Shown here piece after piece: positions 1 through 8,759 of a stretch of DNA of 64,000 nucleotides (position 1 is its first letter; every line of letters starts with the position of its first letter). Below the pieces are notes generated by a model. That model was not told the origin of the DNA and searched no databases. It saw only the letters and a list, made by a program, of their open reading frames with translations. The stretch is from Pacificitalea sp040119125 (GTDB lineage Bacteria > Pseudomonadota > Alphaproteobacteria > Rhodobacterales > Rhodobacteraceae), in NCBI GenBank assembly GCA_040119125.1, contig JBEDTR010000016.1, forward strand, positions 124,001 through 188,000, written 5' to 3'. The position numbers and the translations under genes are program-made.

Positions 1-451
1 ATGCGGTGACCGTGCCCATTACCAGATCCCCGAAACGATCCGAGGCGATCACCGATTTGGCGGCGCGGATGATCGGGTTGTGGCGGCGGTGATGGCCGGT
101 CAGCCCCGGCACGCCGGTTTTTTCCGAGGCGGCGACAAGGCGCGCACCGGCTTCGGCGGTTTCGGACAGCGGCTTTTCGATCAGGACCGGGATGCCTGCC
201 TCGATCAATCGCAGGCCGATGGGGACATGGGTGGCATTGGGGGTGGCGACGACGACCGCATCGGGCTTCGCGGCGATCAGCGCGTCGAGATCGGCAAAGA
301 GCGTGCAGTCATTGGCCTCGGCAATCGACGCCCCGTTCGCGCCCGGCTCGACGATGCCGAACAGCGTTGCCTCGTCGCAGGCCTTGGTCGCCTCGATATG
401 GGTCTTTCCGATGACACCGGTGCCGACAATGGCGATACGGACGGGATCCAT
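1..451 (-). CDS. Gfo/Idh/MocA-family NAD(P)-dependent oxidoreductase, C-terminus cut by window edge
   Basis: Only the first 150 codons are in the window; the gene runs off the left edge. The protein begins MDPVRIAIVGTGVIG, a Rossmann dinucleotide-binding fold with GxGxxG at residues 10-15. An EKPLSE motif near residue 93 is the usual EKP signature of the Gfo/Idh/MocA family, where the lysine takes part in catalysis. Family members oxidise or reduce sugars, inositols and related polyols with NAD(P). The substrate cannot be told without the C-terminal domain. It is divergent from the thioesterase gene, with about 190 bases between them. Confidence 0.85.
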   Translation of the reverse strand, partial: MDPVRIAIVGTGVIGKTHIEATKACDEATLFGIVEPGANGASIAEANDCTLFADLDALIAAKPDAVVVATPNATHVPIGLRLIEAGIPVLIEKPLSETAEAGARLVAASEKTGVPGLTGHHRRHNPIIRAAKSVIASDRFGDLVMGTVTA

Positions 452-640
452 GTGCAATCTCCTTCGAATGAGTATGGCGCGTGCTTACGTCAGAAGCGGG
501 CAGGGGTGAATTGGATAGATGGGGAAAACCCCCGGCGTTCAGCCTGCGCGCCCGGCACTGGTCCTCGTCTTGCATTTCAGGGATAACCCGCCGCGACGCG
601 CCCGCAGTGGGGCGCGCCAGCCCGGCCCGAGGAGACCCCG

Positions 641-1495
641 ATGCGTGACAAGATCGACCCCGATGACTGGCTGCCCCGCCTGACCGAGGTCACACCGCCC
701 GCGCCGGGTCTGCGCAGCTGGACCTGCCTGCCGTGGGAGGATGTGACCGACAAGGCTTTCGGCGGAGAGCTGATGGCCCAGAGCGCCCGCGCCGCGCTGC
801 GTCTGCACCCCGAGGATCGCCGCTTGCTGCATTCCGTCGCGACCCAGTTCGCCGCGCCGATCCGGGGAGGGGTCGAATTGCGCCACGATGTCCGCTTGTT
901 GACCGATGGCGGGCGCTACCGCCGGGTGATGGTCGAAGCATCGCAGGAAGGGCGGCTTCTGGCCGCGTCGCTGATGTCTTTCATGACGCCACAGGCCGAT
1001 GCGGGCGAGGTGCCGCGCGATGCGCCGCCTCCGCCCTTGGAAAACAGCTTCGAGCTTCCCGAAGGGTCGTTGCGCCGCATGCTCGCCCGCGATGACCGGC
1101 TGGAGAAGCGCATGGGCGCTTACGCCCCTGCGGAAGGGGCTTTTGGCTACTGGTTCCGGGTCTCGCCCGGCATGGCCCCCGCGCTTGCGTCCGATCCGGC
1201 GGAGCGGCTGGTTTGCGCGCTCTATGCCTCAGACCGGACAGTGATGGCGGCGGCGCAGGAGGCGGTGATGACAGCGCAGGGCGATACCGACACCGACTAC
1301 TACCTTGCGACCCTCAACCATGATGTGCATGTTTTTGATGCGCAGGCATCGCTGTCGGAATGGCTCTATATGTCCGTCGCCGCCGATTTGGCCCGGTTGG
1401 GCCGCGTCATCGTGACCGGCGCAGTGCGCGACGCGGCGGGGCGGGTCGTTTTGCGATATCGGCAGCAGGGCGTCATGTCGCCGCTGAAACGGTGA
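641..1495 (+). CDS. TesB-like acyl-CoA thioesterase (double hotdog)
   Basis: A 284-residue protein matching the length and layout of acyl-CoA thioesterase II, which hydrolyses acyl-CoA to free acid and CoA in the cytoplasm. The N-terminal hotdog contains FGGELMAQSARAAL (residues about 41-54), the helix typical of TesB. The C-terminal half has LNHDVHVFD and then SEWLYMSVAADLARLGRVI, which correspond to the second hotdog and its conserved ending with a D-x-x-G-R-V-V strand. The start is preceded by GAGGAGACCCCG, a good ribosome site. Family assignment is firm; chain-length preference is unknown. Confidence 0.8.
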   Translation: MRDKIDPDDWLPRLTEVTPPAPGLRSWTCLPWEDVTDKAFGGELMAQSARAALRLHPEDRRLLHSVATQFAAPIRGGVELRHDVRLLTDGGRYRRVMVEASQEGRLLAASLMSFMTPQADAGEVPRDAPPPPLENSFELPEGSLRRMLARDDRLEKRMGAYAPAEGAFGYWFRVSPGMAPALASDPAERLVCALYASDRTVMAAAQEAVMTAQGDTDTDYYLATLNHDVHVFDAQASLSEWLYMSVAADLARLGRVIVTGAVRDAAGRVVLRYRQQGVMSPLKR

Positions 1496-1562
1496 TCCGT
1501 GCCGCTGACCTGTTGCCCCATCCGAGGCTTTGTGCGAAACCTCGACTCGAGGAATTAAACCG

Positions 1563-2228
1563 ATGAGTTCAGCTCCGATGAAATACACGCAGCGCCGCAC
1601 GGTGATGGTCGATACGCAAGTTCGGCCCTCGGATGTGACGAAATTTCCGATCATCGACGCGATGCTGAATGTGCCGCGCGAACTATATGTCCCCGCCGAA
1701 ATGCGCGAGGCGGCCTATTCCGGCGAGAATGTCGATCTGGGCCGGGGCCGCGTGGTGCTGGAGCCGCGCACCTTTGCCAAGCTGCTCGACGGTCTGTCGG
1801 TGCAGTCGCATGAGCTGGCGCTCGATGTGGGCTGCGGGCTGGGCTATTCCACCGCCGTTCTGTCGCGTCTGGCCGAAGCGGTCGTCGCGCTGGAAGAAGA
1901 CGCCGACATGGCCCGCGAGGCCCAGTCGATCCTATCCGCCGAAGGCGTCGACAATGCGGCTGTGATCGAAGGCACCCTTGCCGATGGCGCGGCCAAGCAT
2001 GGCCCCTATGATGTGATCATGATCGAAGGCGCGGTCGAAGACCTGCCCGAAGGCTTTGCCGACCAACTGAAAGAAGGCGGTCGCATCGGCTGCGTCTTTA
2101 TGGAAGGCGCGCTCGGCGTGGCCCGGATCGGTTACAAGACAGATGGCAACATCAGCTGGCGTTATGCATTCAATGCCGGTGCGCCGGTTCTGCCCGGCTT
2201 TGCCGCGAAGCACGCATTCGTTCTGTGA
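1563..2228 (+). CDS. pcm: Protein-L-isoaspartate O-methyltransferase family protein
   Basis: A 221-residue SAM-dependent methyltransferase. Motif I reads LALDVGCGLGYSTAVL around residues 85-100, and the N-terminal segment DTQVRPSDVTKFPI followed by VPRELYVP is typical of the PIMT branch found in alphaproteobacteria. PIMT enzymes methylate isoaspartyl residues so that damaged proteins can be repaired. I chose the ATG at 1563 because CGAGGAATTAAACCG precedes it; an in-frame ATG at 1530 would add eleven residues without a ribosome site. The gene sits directly upstream of the tolC-like gene, an order I recall as common in Rhodobacterales. Confidence 0.85.
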   Translation: MSSAPMKYTQRRTVMVDTQVRPSDVTKFPIIDAMLNVPRELYVPAEMREAAYSGENVDLGRGRVVLEPRTFAKLLDGLSVQSHELALDVGCGLGYSTAVLSRLAEAVVALEEDADMAREAQSILSAEGVDNAAVIEGTLADGAAKHGPYDVIMIEGAVEDLPEGFADQLKEGGRIGCVFMEGALGVARIGYKTDGNISWRYAFNAGAPVLPGFAAKHAFVL

Positions 2229-2404
2229 CGGAAAACCGTCCGGGCGCCGTATAGGACTATCCGAGACTGCCAAGAGGCGCGTCGCCCAATCAACTTTTGT
2301 CGGGGCCTCCGGGCTCCGGGGACAGGCACCCGATGACATGTAATACGCATTTTTCCAACGCCCGCGCGGGTGAGAGCCGTTCCGAATTGCGCGCCGCGCC
2401 GCGC

Positions 2405-3793
2405 ATGACGCGGTCGCCAAAGGGGCGGTCACGCCGGTTTGGGCTGGCCATCGGGGTTGTCATGGGGCTTGCGTTATCGGCGCCCGCTGCATGGGCCGAA
2501 ACGCTGACCGACACGCTCATCGACGCCTACCGCCATTCGCATCTGCTCGAACAGAACCGCGCCCTGCTGCGTGCTACGGATGAGGATGTGGCTCTGGCCG
2601 TCGCCTCGCTGCGTCCGGTGCTGAACTTCGTCGCCAGTGCCAACCGTAGCTTTCCGCTGCCGGTGACCGCGATTGACGTGATCAACGCGGCGGTGGAGCT
2701 TCAAGCCTCGGTCACGCTTTATGATGGCGGTGCCAATCGCATCGCCGTCGATCAGACCAAGGAAACCGTGCTCGCCACCCGCGAGGCTCTGGTCGCCGTG
2801 GAGCAAAGCGTGCTGCTGTCGGCCGTGCAGGCCTATACTGATGTGCAAAGCGCCAAGCAGTTGGTGTCCCTGCGCCAAAGCAACACGCGTCTGATCACCG
2901 AACAGCTTCGCGCGGCCCGTGACCGGTTTGAGGTGGGCGAGATTACCCGCACCGAAGTGGCCGCCGCGGAGGCCCGGCTTGCTGCTGCGAATTCGTCCTT
3001 TGCTGCGGCTGAGGGCCAACTGGAATATGCGCGCGAGGCTTTCAAGCTGGCCGTGGGCCGTGCGCCCGGCACGCTTGCCGACGCGCCGCCGACGCCGGAC
3101 ATCCCCAACACGCTCGACGCCGCCAAGAAGATCGCGACCCGCACGCATCCTGCGATCCGGCAGGCGCAGCGCGAGGTCACGGTGACCGAATTGGGCGTGC
3201 TGCGCGCTGAGGCGGCGATGAAGCCGTCGGTCAATGCCAACGCGTCGATCGCGATGGATAAATATGGTGACAGATCAGGGGCTTTCGGGCTGAACTTGAG
3301 CCAGCCTATCTATGCGGGCGGGGCGTTGTCCTCGGCGGTGCGACAGGCCAAGGCACAGCGCGACGCCAACCGCTCGAACCTGCTCCAGACCGTGCATGAG
3401 GTTGAACAGGCGGCAGGCAACGCATGGGCTACGCTCGCTGTTGCCATTGCACAGCTTGACGCGACCGAGCGTCAGATCAGTGCGGCACAGATCGCGTTTA
3501 ACGGCGTTCGCGAAGAGGCGGGCCTTGGCGCGCGCACCACGCTAGATGTGCTTGATGCCGAGCAGGATCTGCTCGACGCGCGGGTGGACCGGGTTGATGC
3601 GGTCGCGGCGCAATATGTAGCGATTTATTCACTTCTGTCTGCGATGGGTCTGCTGACCGTCGATCACCTGAAGCTGGGTATCCAGACCTATGACCCTTCC
3701 GCTTATTATAACGCGGTCAAAACCGCGCCCGCCGGTCTGTCCCAGCAGGGGCGTAAGCTTGACGCGGTGCTGGAACGTCTCGGCAAACGCTGA
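2405..3793 (+). CDS. TolC-family outer membrane efflux/secretion channel
   Basis: A 462-residue outer-membrane factor. From the ATG at 2405 it begins with an Arg/Lys-rich stretch, a hydrophobic core (GLAIGVVMGLALSAPAA) and cleavage after AWA, then ETLTDTLIDAYRHSHLLEQ, the normal start of mature TolC proteins. Long alpha-helical repeats follow (two homologous halves at about residues 35-230 and 240-440), with ARDRFEVGEITRTEVAAAEARL in the first half and the matching LGARTTLDVLDAEQDLLDARV in the second. These channels work with inner-membrane exporters (type I secretion or RND). An alternative ATG at 2333, preceded by GGGGACAGGCACC, would lengthen the leader by 24 residues. Confidence 0.88.
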   Translation: MTRSPKGRSRRFGLAIGVVMGLALSAPAAWAETLTDTLIDAYRHSHLLEQNRALLRATDEDVALAVASLRPVLNFVASANRSFPLPVTAIDVINAAVELQASVTLYDGGANRIAVDQTKETVLATREALVAVEQSVLLSAVQAYTDVQSAKQLVSLRQSNTRLITEQLRAARDRFEVGEITRTEVAAAEARLAAANSSFAAAEGQLEYAREAFKLAVGRAPGTLADAPPTPDIPNTLDAAKKIATRTHPAIRQAQREVTVTELGVLRAEAAMKPSVNANASIAMDKYGDRSGAFGLNLSQPIYAGGALSSAVRQAKAQRDANRSNLLQTVHEVEQAAGNAWATLAVAIAQLDATERQISAAQIAFNGVREEAGLGARTTLDVLDAEQDLLDARVDRVDAVAAQYVAIYSLLSAMGLLTVDHLKLGIQTYDPSAYYNAVKTAPAGLSQQGRKLDAVLERLGKR

Positions 3794-3956
3794 ACGAACG
3801 GGCAGGGCGCCTCTGCGTGCCTGCCGTCCGTGCGGGCGCGCCACAGATGGGCCGGGAATGGATGAGGCGGGATGAACCATTGGTCCCGCGTGCAGAGATT
3901 GTGTGATACGGCTCGGGCAGCTACACTATGTGGCGAGGCGCGAGCGAGGAGCATCC

Positions 3957-5534
3957 ATGTCTGATCCGGCCACCAATACCGAAATCGAGGATGTCTTGTC
4001 GTCGATCCGGCGGCTGGTGGCGCAGACCCGTATGCCGGCGTCCTCCGGGGCCGGTGCTGCTACGGGCACGGCGCCAACCGATACGGGGGCGTCGGATGGC
4101 GGCTCCGGGGTGGCCTCTGAGAGATGGTCGCACGCGAATGCGCCCGAGGGCGTCTCTGATGATCGCTCCAACCTTCCGCAGGGCTCCGATACCACCGCGC
4201 CGCAGGCTGCGGATGGAGATGCACCGATGGTGGAGGAGGCGGGCCACGTCTATGCGCCCCTTACCTGCACCCGTTCGCTGGCCGAGCGGATTGCGGCGTC
4301 CAATCGCAAACCTCCGGTGGCATCGGAAACGAACACTGCCGTGCCCTCGCACGGCTCTGCGCCCGCGCTTGTTCTGACGCCGTCTTTCCGCATCCTGCCG
4401 GAATTGGTTCCCGATCCAGCGGAAGATGATCCTGAGCCCCCCACCTCCGCCGCGCCCATTCCGCTGAACCTGTCACGCCCCGACCGGGTTGACGAGGATG
4501 CGGTAGAGCAGACGGCAACTCACACGCCGGCCTCGGCCCCGGATCAGCCCAGTCAGAGCGACCGGGATGCCATCGCCGCCGCGATCTCGCGCAGGCTGAG
4601 CGAATTGGAAGCGGGCGTTGACGAACATCCGCAGGATTGGGAGCCGGATGGCTCCGAAGTGATCCGCGACGCGCCGCCCGTCCAATGGGATGATGCGGAG
4701 GCGATCGATGTCGAGGATGCGTTTGATATCGAACTGGCGCGCGTCTCGGAACGTGTGACCTCCCGCGTGTCGGCCTATGTCGCGCGGCGCAGCGGGCTGG
4801 TGCCTGCGGCGCCCGACGCCGCCGATGCGCAGCAGGGCTCCACTGGTGAAGCCGACCCGCAGCAGACCGTCGGGGGCGCGGCGCATGATCCGCTGACATT
4901 CCACACCACCCGCACCCCAGCCGCGCGCCCTGAGGCCGAGGCGGCGCATGAGGCTGCTACGTCCGAGACGGACCGCACCAGCGTCGAGGAGACCGGCTCC
5001 GCCACGCCTGCACCCTCTGCGGATGAGCCGGTGGCGGACCCCTCATCGGATGCCGACACCTTTGGCGCCATCGCGGCAAATCTCGACGTCGATCCCGGTG
5101 CGCAGTGGTCAGGTGCGCTCGCCGCCGAGGCTGACGCGCTGGCCGCTGCCGCCGTCGCGGACCTCGAACGCGCAACGGATGCCGATCTGGCCGAGGCAGC
5201 GCTGGCCGATGGGTTTGATGACGATACGGACCGTGACGAGTATGAGCACGAGCCTAAGCAGGACGACCCGAAGTCCGGTGATCCGGCGGTCGGGGACGCG
5301 AAGGGCGCTGACGACAATGCACAGCCTGCCGATCACGGCTCCGCCGCGGCGCAGATGCCCGCATTGGCCGGGTCGATGGAGCTGACGATTGATGATGGCG
5401 ATCTGCGCGAAATCGTAGGGGACATCCTGCGGGACGAATTGCGCGGCGTGTTGGGTGAACAAATCACCCGCAATGTCCGCCTGCTGGTGCGTCGGGAAAT
5501 TCAGCGCATTCTGGCGGGGCGGGAATTTGACTGA
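3957..5534 (+). CDS. PopZ-like (DUF2497-type) polar scaffold protein with long acidic linker
   Basis: A 525-residue, very acidic, low-complexity protein with two short ordered ends. The N-terminus, EIEDVLSSIRRLVAQ at residues 8-22, is like the N-terminal helix of PopZ (consensus near S-M-E-D-I-L-x-S-I-R-R). The last 45 residues, DLREIVGDILRDELRGVLGEQ and then VRLLVRREIQRILAGRE, match the helical C-terminal module used for assembly. Between them lie about 450 residues rich in Ala, Asp, Glu, Pro and Thr, expected to be disordered and much longer than the Caulobacter linker. PopZ forms a condensate at the cell pole that recruits division and chromosome-segregation proteins. AGGAG precedes the ATG. 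Position after a tolC gene agrees with alphaproteobacterial synteny, although valS does not follow here. Confidence 0.72.
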   Translation: MSDPATNTEIEDVLSSIRRLVAQTRMPASSGAGAATGTAPTDTGASDGGSGVASERWSHANAPEGVSDDRSNLPQGSDTTAPQAADGDAPMVEEAGHVYAPLTCTRSLAERIAASNRKPPVASETNTAVPSHGSAPALVLTPSFRILPELVPDPAEDDPEPPTSAAPIPLNLSRPDRVDEDAVEQTATHTPASAPDQPSQSDRDAIAAAISRRLSELEAGVDEHPQDWEPDGSEVIRDAPPVQWDDAEAIDVEDAFDIELARVSERVTSRVSAYVARRSGLVPAAPDAADAQQGSTGEADPQQTVGGAAHDPLTFHTTRTPAARPEAEAAHEAATSETDRTSVEETGSATPAPSADEPVADPSSDADTFGAIAANLDVDPGAQWSGALAAEADALAAAAVADLERATDADLAEAALADGFDDDTDRDEYEHEPKQDDPKSGDPAVGDAKGADDNAQPADHGSAAAQMPALAGSMELTIDDGDLREIVGDILRDELRGVLGEQITRNVRLLVRREIQRILAGREFD

Positions 5535-5847
5535 TCTTCCTGCTTGGAAGGCCGCGTCCCTATGCGGTCATCTGCCCAGTGAGTAGGCCAGTGAGCGGCC
5601 TTGCGACCGATCCGCGGGGGCACGGCGCCCAAATCATTCGGGGCTCCTGACAGCCACCGTCTATGCGCGTCACCGGTAAGCTGGCGGGTCGTCAGCGCGC
5701 AGGGGTCGATCCGATGCGCGGGACCAGACCGGGCCAGCTTCTCGGGCCAAGCACATGTCCAAATCCCAACCCCTGAAATGAAAAACGCGGCCCCGAGGGA
5801 CCGCGCTTTCGTCGAGCCGGCCCGTGGCAGCGGGCCGAAGAGGAATG
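5535..5847. other. Gene-free gap between two convergent genes
   Basis: This 313-base stretch separates the PopZ-like gene from the DUF6280-type gene, which face each other. It holds the minus-strand terminator at 5781-5805. The rest shows no convincing open frame; a short CAGTGAG direct repeat near 5578-5598 has no obvious role. No clear T-run terminator was found for the PopZ-like gene. Confidence 0.6.
5781..5805 (-). terminator. Rho-independent terminator of the DUF6280-type gene
   Basis: On the minus strand CGCGGTCCC, a two-base apex and GGGGCCGCG form a 9-bp stem (one G-T pair) followed by TTTTT. It lies about 40 bases after the stop of the minus-strand gene at 5848. Confidence 0.85.
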
Positions 5848-6168
5848 TCAGGCTGCTTCGGCCTGCTCTGCCGCATGGCGGCGCTCGCTTTCTTCTCGCG
5901 ACAGGGCGACCGACGTGCGGACACCATTGGAGACAAACTCCATCAGTCCGGACACGACCCGTTCATTGGGGTCGATGCCCGCGCAGCTGAGAACCTCACG
6001 GCCGTCGCGCGACCGGGCCCAGCGGGCGATTTGTTCAGGACCATTGCCGTATTTTTTATCATCGGCGATGGCGTCATCCAGCGCGGCCAATACTACAGCA
6101 GCAAAAAGCTTGCGCGCTCTTTGGCCCTGTTCATAGTTGAAAGCCGTGCCATCAACGAAATCGATCAT
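5848..6168 (-). CDS. DUF6280-type small conserved protein
   Basis: A 106-residue protein beginning MIDFVDGTAFNYEQGQRARK and containing KKYGNGPEQIARWARSRDGR. I recognise this as the small protein family named DUF6280, conserved in Rhodobacterales; its function is unknown. It has no signal peptide or membrane segment, is rich in Arg and acidic residues, and ends with an Ala/Glu-rich helix, so it should be a cytoplasmic, mostly helical protein. The start at 6168 is fixed by AAAGGACGAAAC just upstream; the longer open frame reaching 6267 has no ribosome site. It is followed by a strong terminator and appears to be a single-gene unit, divergent from efp. Confidence 0.8.
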   Translation of the reverse strand: MIDFVDGTAFNYEQGQRARKLFAAVVLAALDDAIADDKKYGNGPEQIARWARSRDGREVLSCAGIDPNERVVSGLMEFVSNGVRTSVALSREESERRHAAEQAEAA

Positions 6169-6264
6169 GTTTCGTCCTTTGTTATTCTTGGTCTTGTCTT
6201 TCCGGCATACGTCCGAATATGACAGTTCGACCTTGATTCGATATGGCCCCCAGTGCAATGCACC

Positions 6265-6281
6265 CATGCGTATACAGCATG
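6265..6281. promoter_or_regulatory. Palindrome in the DUF6280/efp divergent region
   Basis: CATGC and GCATG flank a seven-base centre GTATACA. It lies about 100 bases upstream of the DUF6280-type start and 50 bases upstream of the efp -35. The symmetry suggests a dimeric regulator site, but no protein can be named. Confidence 0.3.
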
Positions 6282-6313
6282 GCTAGCAATATCCGATCCC
6301 GTATTTAGTCGTC

Positions 6314-6342
6314 TTGTCACGCGCTCAAGGCCCAGATATAGG
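6314..6342 (+). promoter_or_regulatory. Sigma70-type promoter of efp
   Basis: TTGTCA, a 17-base spacer and TATAGG (five and four matches of six to the consensus). Transcription would begin near 6349, giving a leader of roughly 37 bases before the efp ATG. Confidence 0.55.
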
Positions 6343-6385
6343 TGCCGCCGAAATTGCTTCAACCCGCTGACAAGGTTTTGCCGAG

Positions 6386-6949
6386 ATGTCGAAAATCAAC
6401 GGAAACGAGATCCGCCCCGGCAACGTGCTGGAGCATAATGACGGTCTCTGGGCCGCGGTGAAGGTCGATCACGTCAAGCCCGGCAAGGGCGGCGCCTTTG
6501 CGCAGGTCGAGTTGCGCAACCTGCGCAACGGCTCCAAACTGAACGAACGCTTCCGGTCTGCGGACAAGGTCGAGCGCGTGCGGCTGGAGCAGAAAGATCA
6601 GCAATTTCTCTATGAAACCGATGGGATGCTGGTTTTCATGGACACGGAAACCTACGACCAGATTGAGCTTCCGGCGGAAATTCTGGGCGACCGTCGCCCC
6701 TTCCTGCAAGACGGCATGACCGTGGTGATCGAGTATTACGACACCGAAGCCCTGAACGCGACCGTGCCGCAGAAGGTCACCTGCAAGGTGGTCGAGACCG
6801 AGCCGGTGGTGAAGGGGCAGACCGCCGCCAATAGCTTCAAGCCTGCCGTGCTCGACAATGGTGTGAAGGTCATGGTGCCGCCCTTCGTGGGGCAGGACGA
6901 GGACATCATCGTCAACACCGAAACCATGGAATACGCCGAGCGCGCCTGA
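6386..6949 (+). CDS. efp: Elongation factor P
   Basis: A 187-residue protein with the three beta-barrel domains of EF-P. It binds ribosomes stalled on polyproline stretches and speeds peptide-bond formation. The loop that reaches the peptidyl-transferase centre reads VKPGKGGAF, with lysine 34 at the position modified in many bacteria. No modification gene (epmA/epmB or earP) is seen in this window. The ending NTETMEYAERA is typical. It is preceded by its own promoter and followed by a strong terminator, so it looks monocistronic. Confidence 0.97.
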   Translation: MSKINGNEIRPGNVLEHNDGLWAAVKVDHVKPGKGGAFAQVELRNLRNGSKLNERFRSADKVERVRLEQKDQQFLYETDGMLVFMDTETYDQIELPAEILGDRRPFLQDGMTVVIEYYDTEALNATVPQKVTCKVVETEPVVKGQTAANSFKPAVLDNGVKVMVPPFVGQDEDIIVNTETMEYAERA

Positions 6950-6975
6950 TCCAAGGTGACGCGACGTTCATTGCG

Positions 6976-7012
6976 AAAGCCGCCTGATCCCCTGTGGGGC
7001 AGGCGGCTTTTT
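6976..7012 (+). terminator. Rho-independent terminator of efp
   Basis: AAAGCCGCCTG and CAGGCGGCTTT pair around a loop that itself can form CCCC/GGGG, followed by TTTTT on the plus strand. Confidence 0.92.
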
Positions 7013-7052
7013 CGTGTCTGGGGGGCAGAGCGCGCGTGCGCTAACCGCGACA

Positions 7053-7889
7053 TCAGGCCTTCAGACGGTCCAGAAGGTCGGTCACCATAGCCAGATAGCC
7101 GCGCCCGAACAGGCGCAGATGCACCAGCGCGGGCCATAGTTGGTAGACCGCGCGCCGCTGTAGAAATGCCGGGTCCGTCCCATAGGCGATATGCAGCGCG
7201 TCGTCGGGCCGCCCGAAAAGGTGAAGCATCGCCAGATCAACCTCGCCGTGGCCATGATAGCTTGCCGGGTCGATGAGCCCCGAAAGCCGCCCCTCCGGGG
7301 TCCACAGCACGTTGCCGGACCACAGATCACCATGCAAAAGCGCGGCGGGAGGCTCCGCAGGCAGTAGCTCATCAATGCGGTTTGCGACATGTTCGACCCG
7401 CGCGGCGATCTTTTGGGGGAGCGTTTCAGGCCAGGCGAGCAGCCGGTTCTCGGCCCAGAACAGCGGCCATTCCGCAACGCGCCCGTTGGGGATCAGCGCG
7501 GGGCCGAAGGCGTGGTCGCACTCCCTCCCATAGGCGGGACCGGTCGCGCCGTGCAATTGGCGCAACGCCAGCCCCAACTCGGCCCAGCCCTCCGACCCCG
7601 GCACGCCGCCGGATGCAAGCTGCTGCATCACCATCAGGTTGCCGCTGGCATGGACCACCTCGGGCGTGGGGCACCCACTTGCCCGGATCGCGGCCAACAT
7701 CTCGGCCTCGGCAACCACGTGCGGGCCGGGCTTTACCACGACCGTGTCCCCATCGCGCAGCGTGGCCGCATAGACGGTCGACAGATCGCCGCCGCCCAAG
7801 GGCAGCAGTCCCACCACCTCGCGCCCCAGCAGGCCGGTCACGCGGGCGCTCAGCTGGGCTTCGGTCTCACGCGCGGGCGGGGTGGGCAT
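7053..7889 (-). CDS. Fructosamine kinase family protein
   Basis: A 278-residue small-molecule kinase of the fructosamine-kinase/aminoglycoside-phosphotransferase fold. The N-lobe has GGGDLSTVY (residues about 33-41) as the glycine-rich loop and VVVKPG with the ATP-binding lysine. The catalytic loop is LLHGDLWSGNVLW, with the catalytic Asp, and the metal-binding segment is GLIDPASYHGHGEVDLAM. The family phosphorylates sugars attached to amines (ketosamines), which destabilises glycated proteins. It starts three bases after the ygfZ stop and is probably co-transcribed with it. Confidence 0.87.
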   Translation of the reverse strand: MPTPPARETEAQLSARVTGLLGREVVGLLPLGGGDLSTVYAATLRDGDTVVVKPGPHVVAEAEMLAAIRASGCPTPEVVHASGNLMVMQQLASGGVPGSEGWAELGLALRQLHGATGPAYGRECDHAFGPALIPNGRVAEWPLFWAENRLLAWPETLPQKIAARVEHVANRIDELLPAEPPAALLHGDLWSGNVLWTPEGRLSGLIDPASYHGHGEVDLAMLHLFGRPDDALHIAYGTDPAFLQRRAVYQLWPALVHLRLFGRGYLAMVTDLLDRLKA

Positions 7890-7892
7890 GGC

Positions 7893-8657
7893 TCAGTTCA
7901 CCCGGCGCAGCATCGCGTCGCCGGCCTGCATTTCCCCCTTGGCGCGATCAAACCGCAACCACGCGATGCCGCGCCCCTCCGATTGGGTATAGAGCACGCC
8001 GGCTTCTTTCTCGCCAGCCATGACCGGCGTGCCCGGCGGCACGGTGCCGGTCACTTCGACGGGGACGAGGCCTTTTTTCAGCTCGGTCTTATGCTTCATC
8101 CGCGCGGTGACCTCCTGCCCGACATAGCAACCCTTGCGGAAATCGACGCCGTTCAGACGCTCGAACCCGGCCTCAAGGATGTAGGTTTCGTTCGGGATCA
8201 GCTCGATGCAGGTTTCGGGGATCAGATGGGCCACGCGGATGGCATCCCAATCGGTCGCCTCCGCCGTGCCGGGCCGGTCGGTATAGGCCCGCCAGCCAAG
8301 CGCGGGATGGCGGGGATCGGGCAGGGCGCCTGCGGGGCGACCCTCGGGGCTATCGTCCAGACCGCGCTGAATATGCAGCAGGCTCTCGCCAATTTCGACA
8401 TCCGCGCGCAGCTTATACAAGGACAGCCGGCGCAACAGGTCAGGGGCCAGACCCTGCGCGACATCGATCAGCACGGCACCGTCCTGTTCGGTGACCAGAA
8501 AATCCGCCAGATATTTGCCCTGCGGGGTCAGCAGCGCGGCATAAACCAATCGGTCGTCCAGCCGCGCCATTTCGTTGGTGACAAGGTTTTGGAGGAACTT
8601 GAGCCGGTCGGTGCCGGTGATCTGCAACAACTTGCGTCCTGTCGCGGCTTCGCCCAT
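7893..8657 (-). CDS. ygfZ: YgfZ/GcvT-domain folate-binding protein
   Basis: A 254-residue protein of the YgfZ family, related to the aminomethyltransferase GcvT. The family signature K-G-C-Y-x-G-Q-E is present as KGCYVGQEV around residue 174. YgfZ binds tetrahydrofolate and supports the repair or assembly of certain iron-sulfur enzymes. The ATG at 8657 is preceded by GGAGACAAAGAAG; an upstream in-frame start at 8720 would add 21 residues with no ribosome site. It leads the fructosamine kinase gene and is divergent from a glycosyltransferase. Confidence 0.9.
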   Translation of the reverse strand: MGEAATGRKLLQITGTDRLKFLQNLVTNEMARLDDRLVYAALLTPQGKYLADFLVTEQDGAVLIDVAQGLAPDLLRRLSLYKLRADVEIGESLLHIQRGLDDSPEGRPAGALPDPRHPALGWRAYTDRPGTAEATDWDAIRVAHLIPETCIELIPNETYILEAGFERLNGVDFRKGCYVGQEVTARMKHKTELKKGLVPVEVTGTVPPGTPVMAGEKEAGVLYTQSEGRGIAWLRFDRAKGEMQAGDAMLRRVN

Positions 8658-8759
8658 CTTCTTTGTCTCCGGTGTTGGAACTCTTGCATTGGATATAGGT
8701 GTCACAGCCGGGTGCAACACCCCGCCTGCCGCTTTGGCTGTCTAGGATGAGGAGCGCGG

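Noticed and set aside
2229..2260. GACGG-AAAA-CCGTC hairpin after pcm as a terminator
   Set aside because: Only five base pairs and no T-run.
3794..3840. GGCAGG/CCTGCC hairpin after the tolC-like gene as a terminator
   Set aside because: Imperfect stem and no T-run; too weak to call.
5601..5990. Open frame of 129 codons on the plus strand between the PopZ-like and DUF6280-type genes
   Set aside because: It overlaps a terminator and the 3' end of the better supported minus-strand gene, and its composition is Arg/Pro-rich.
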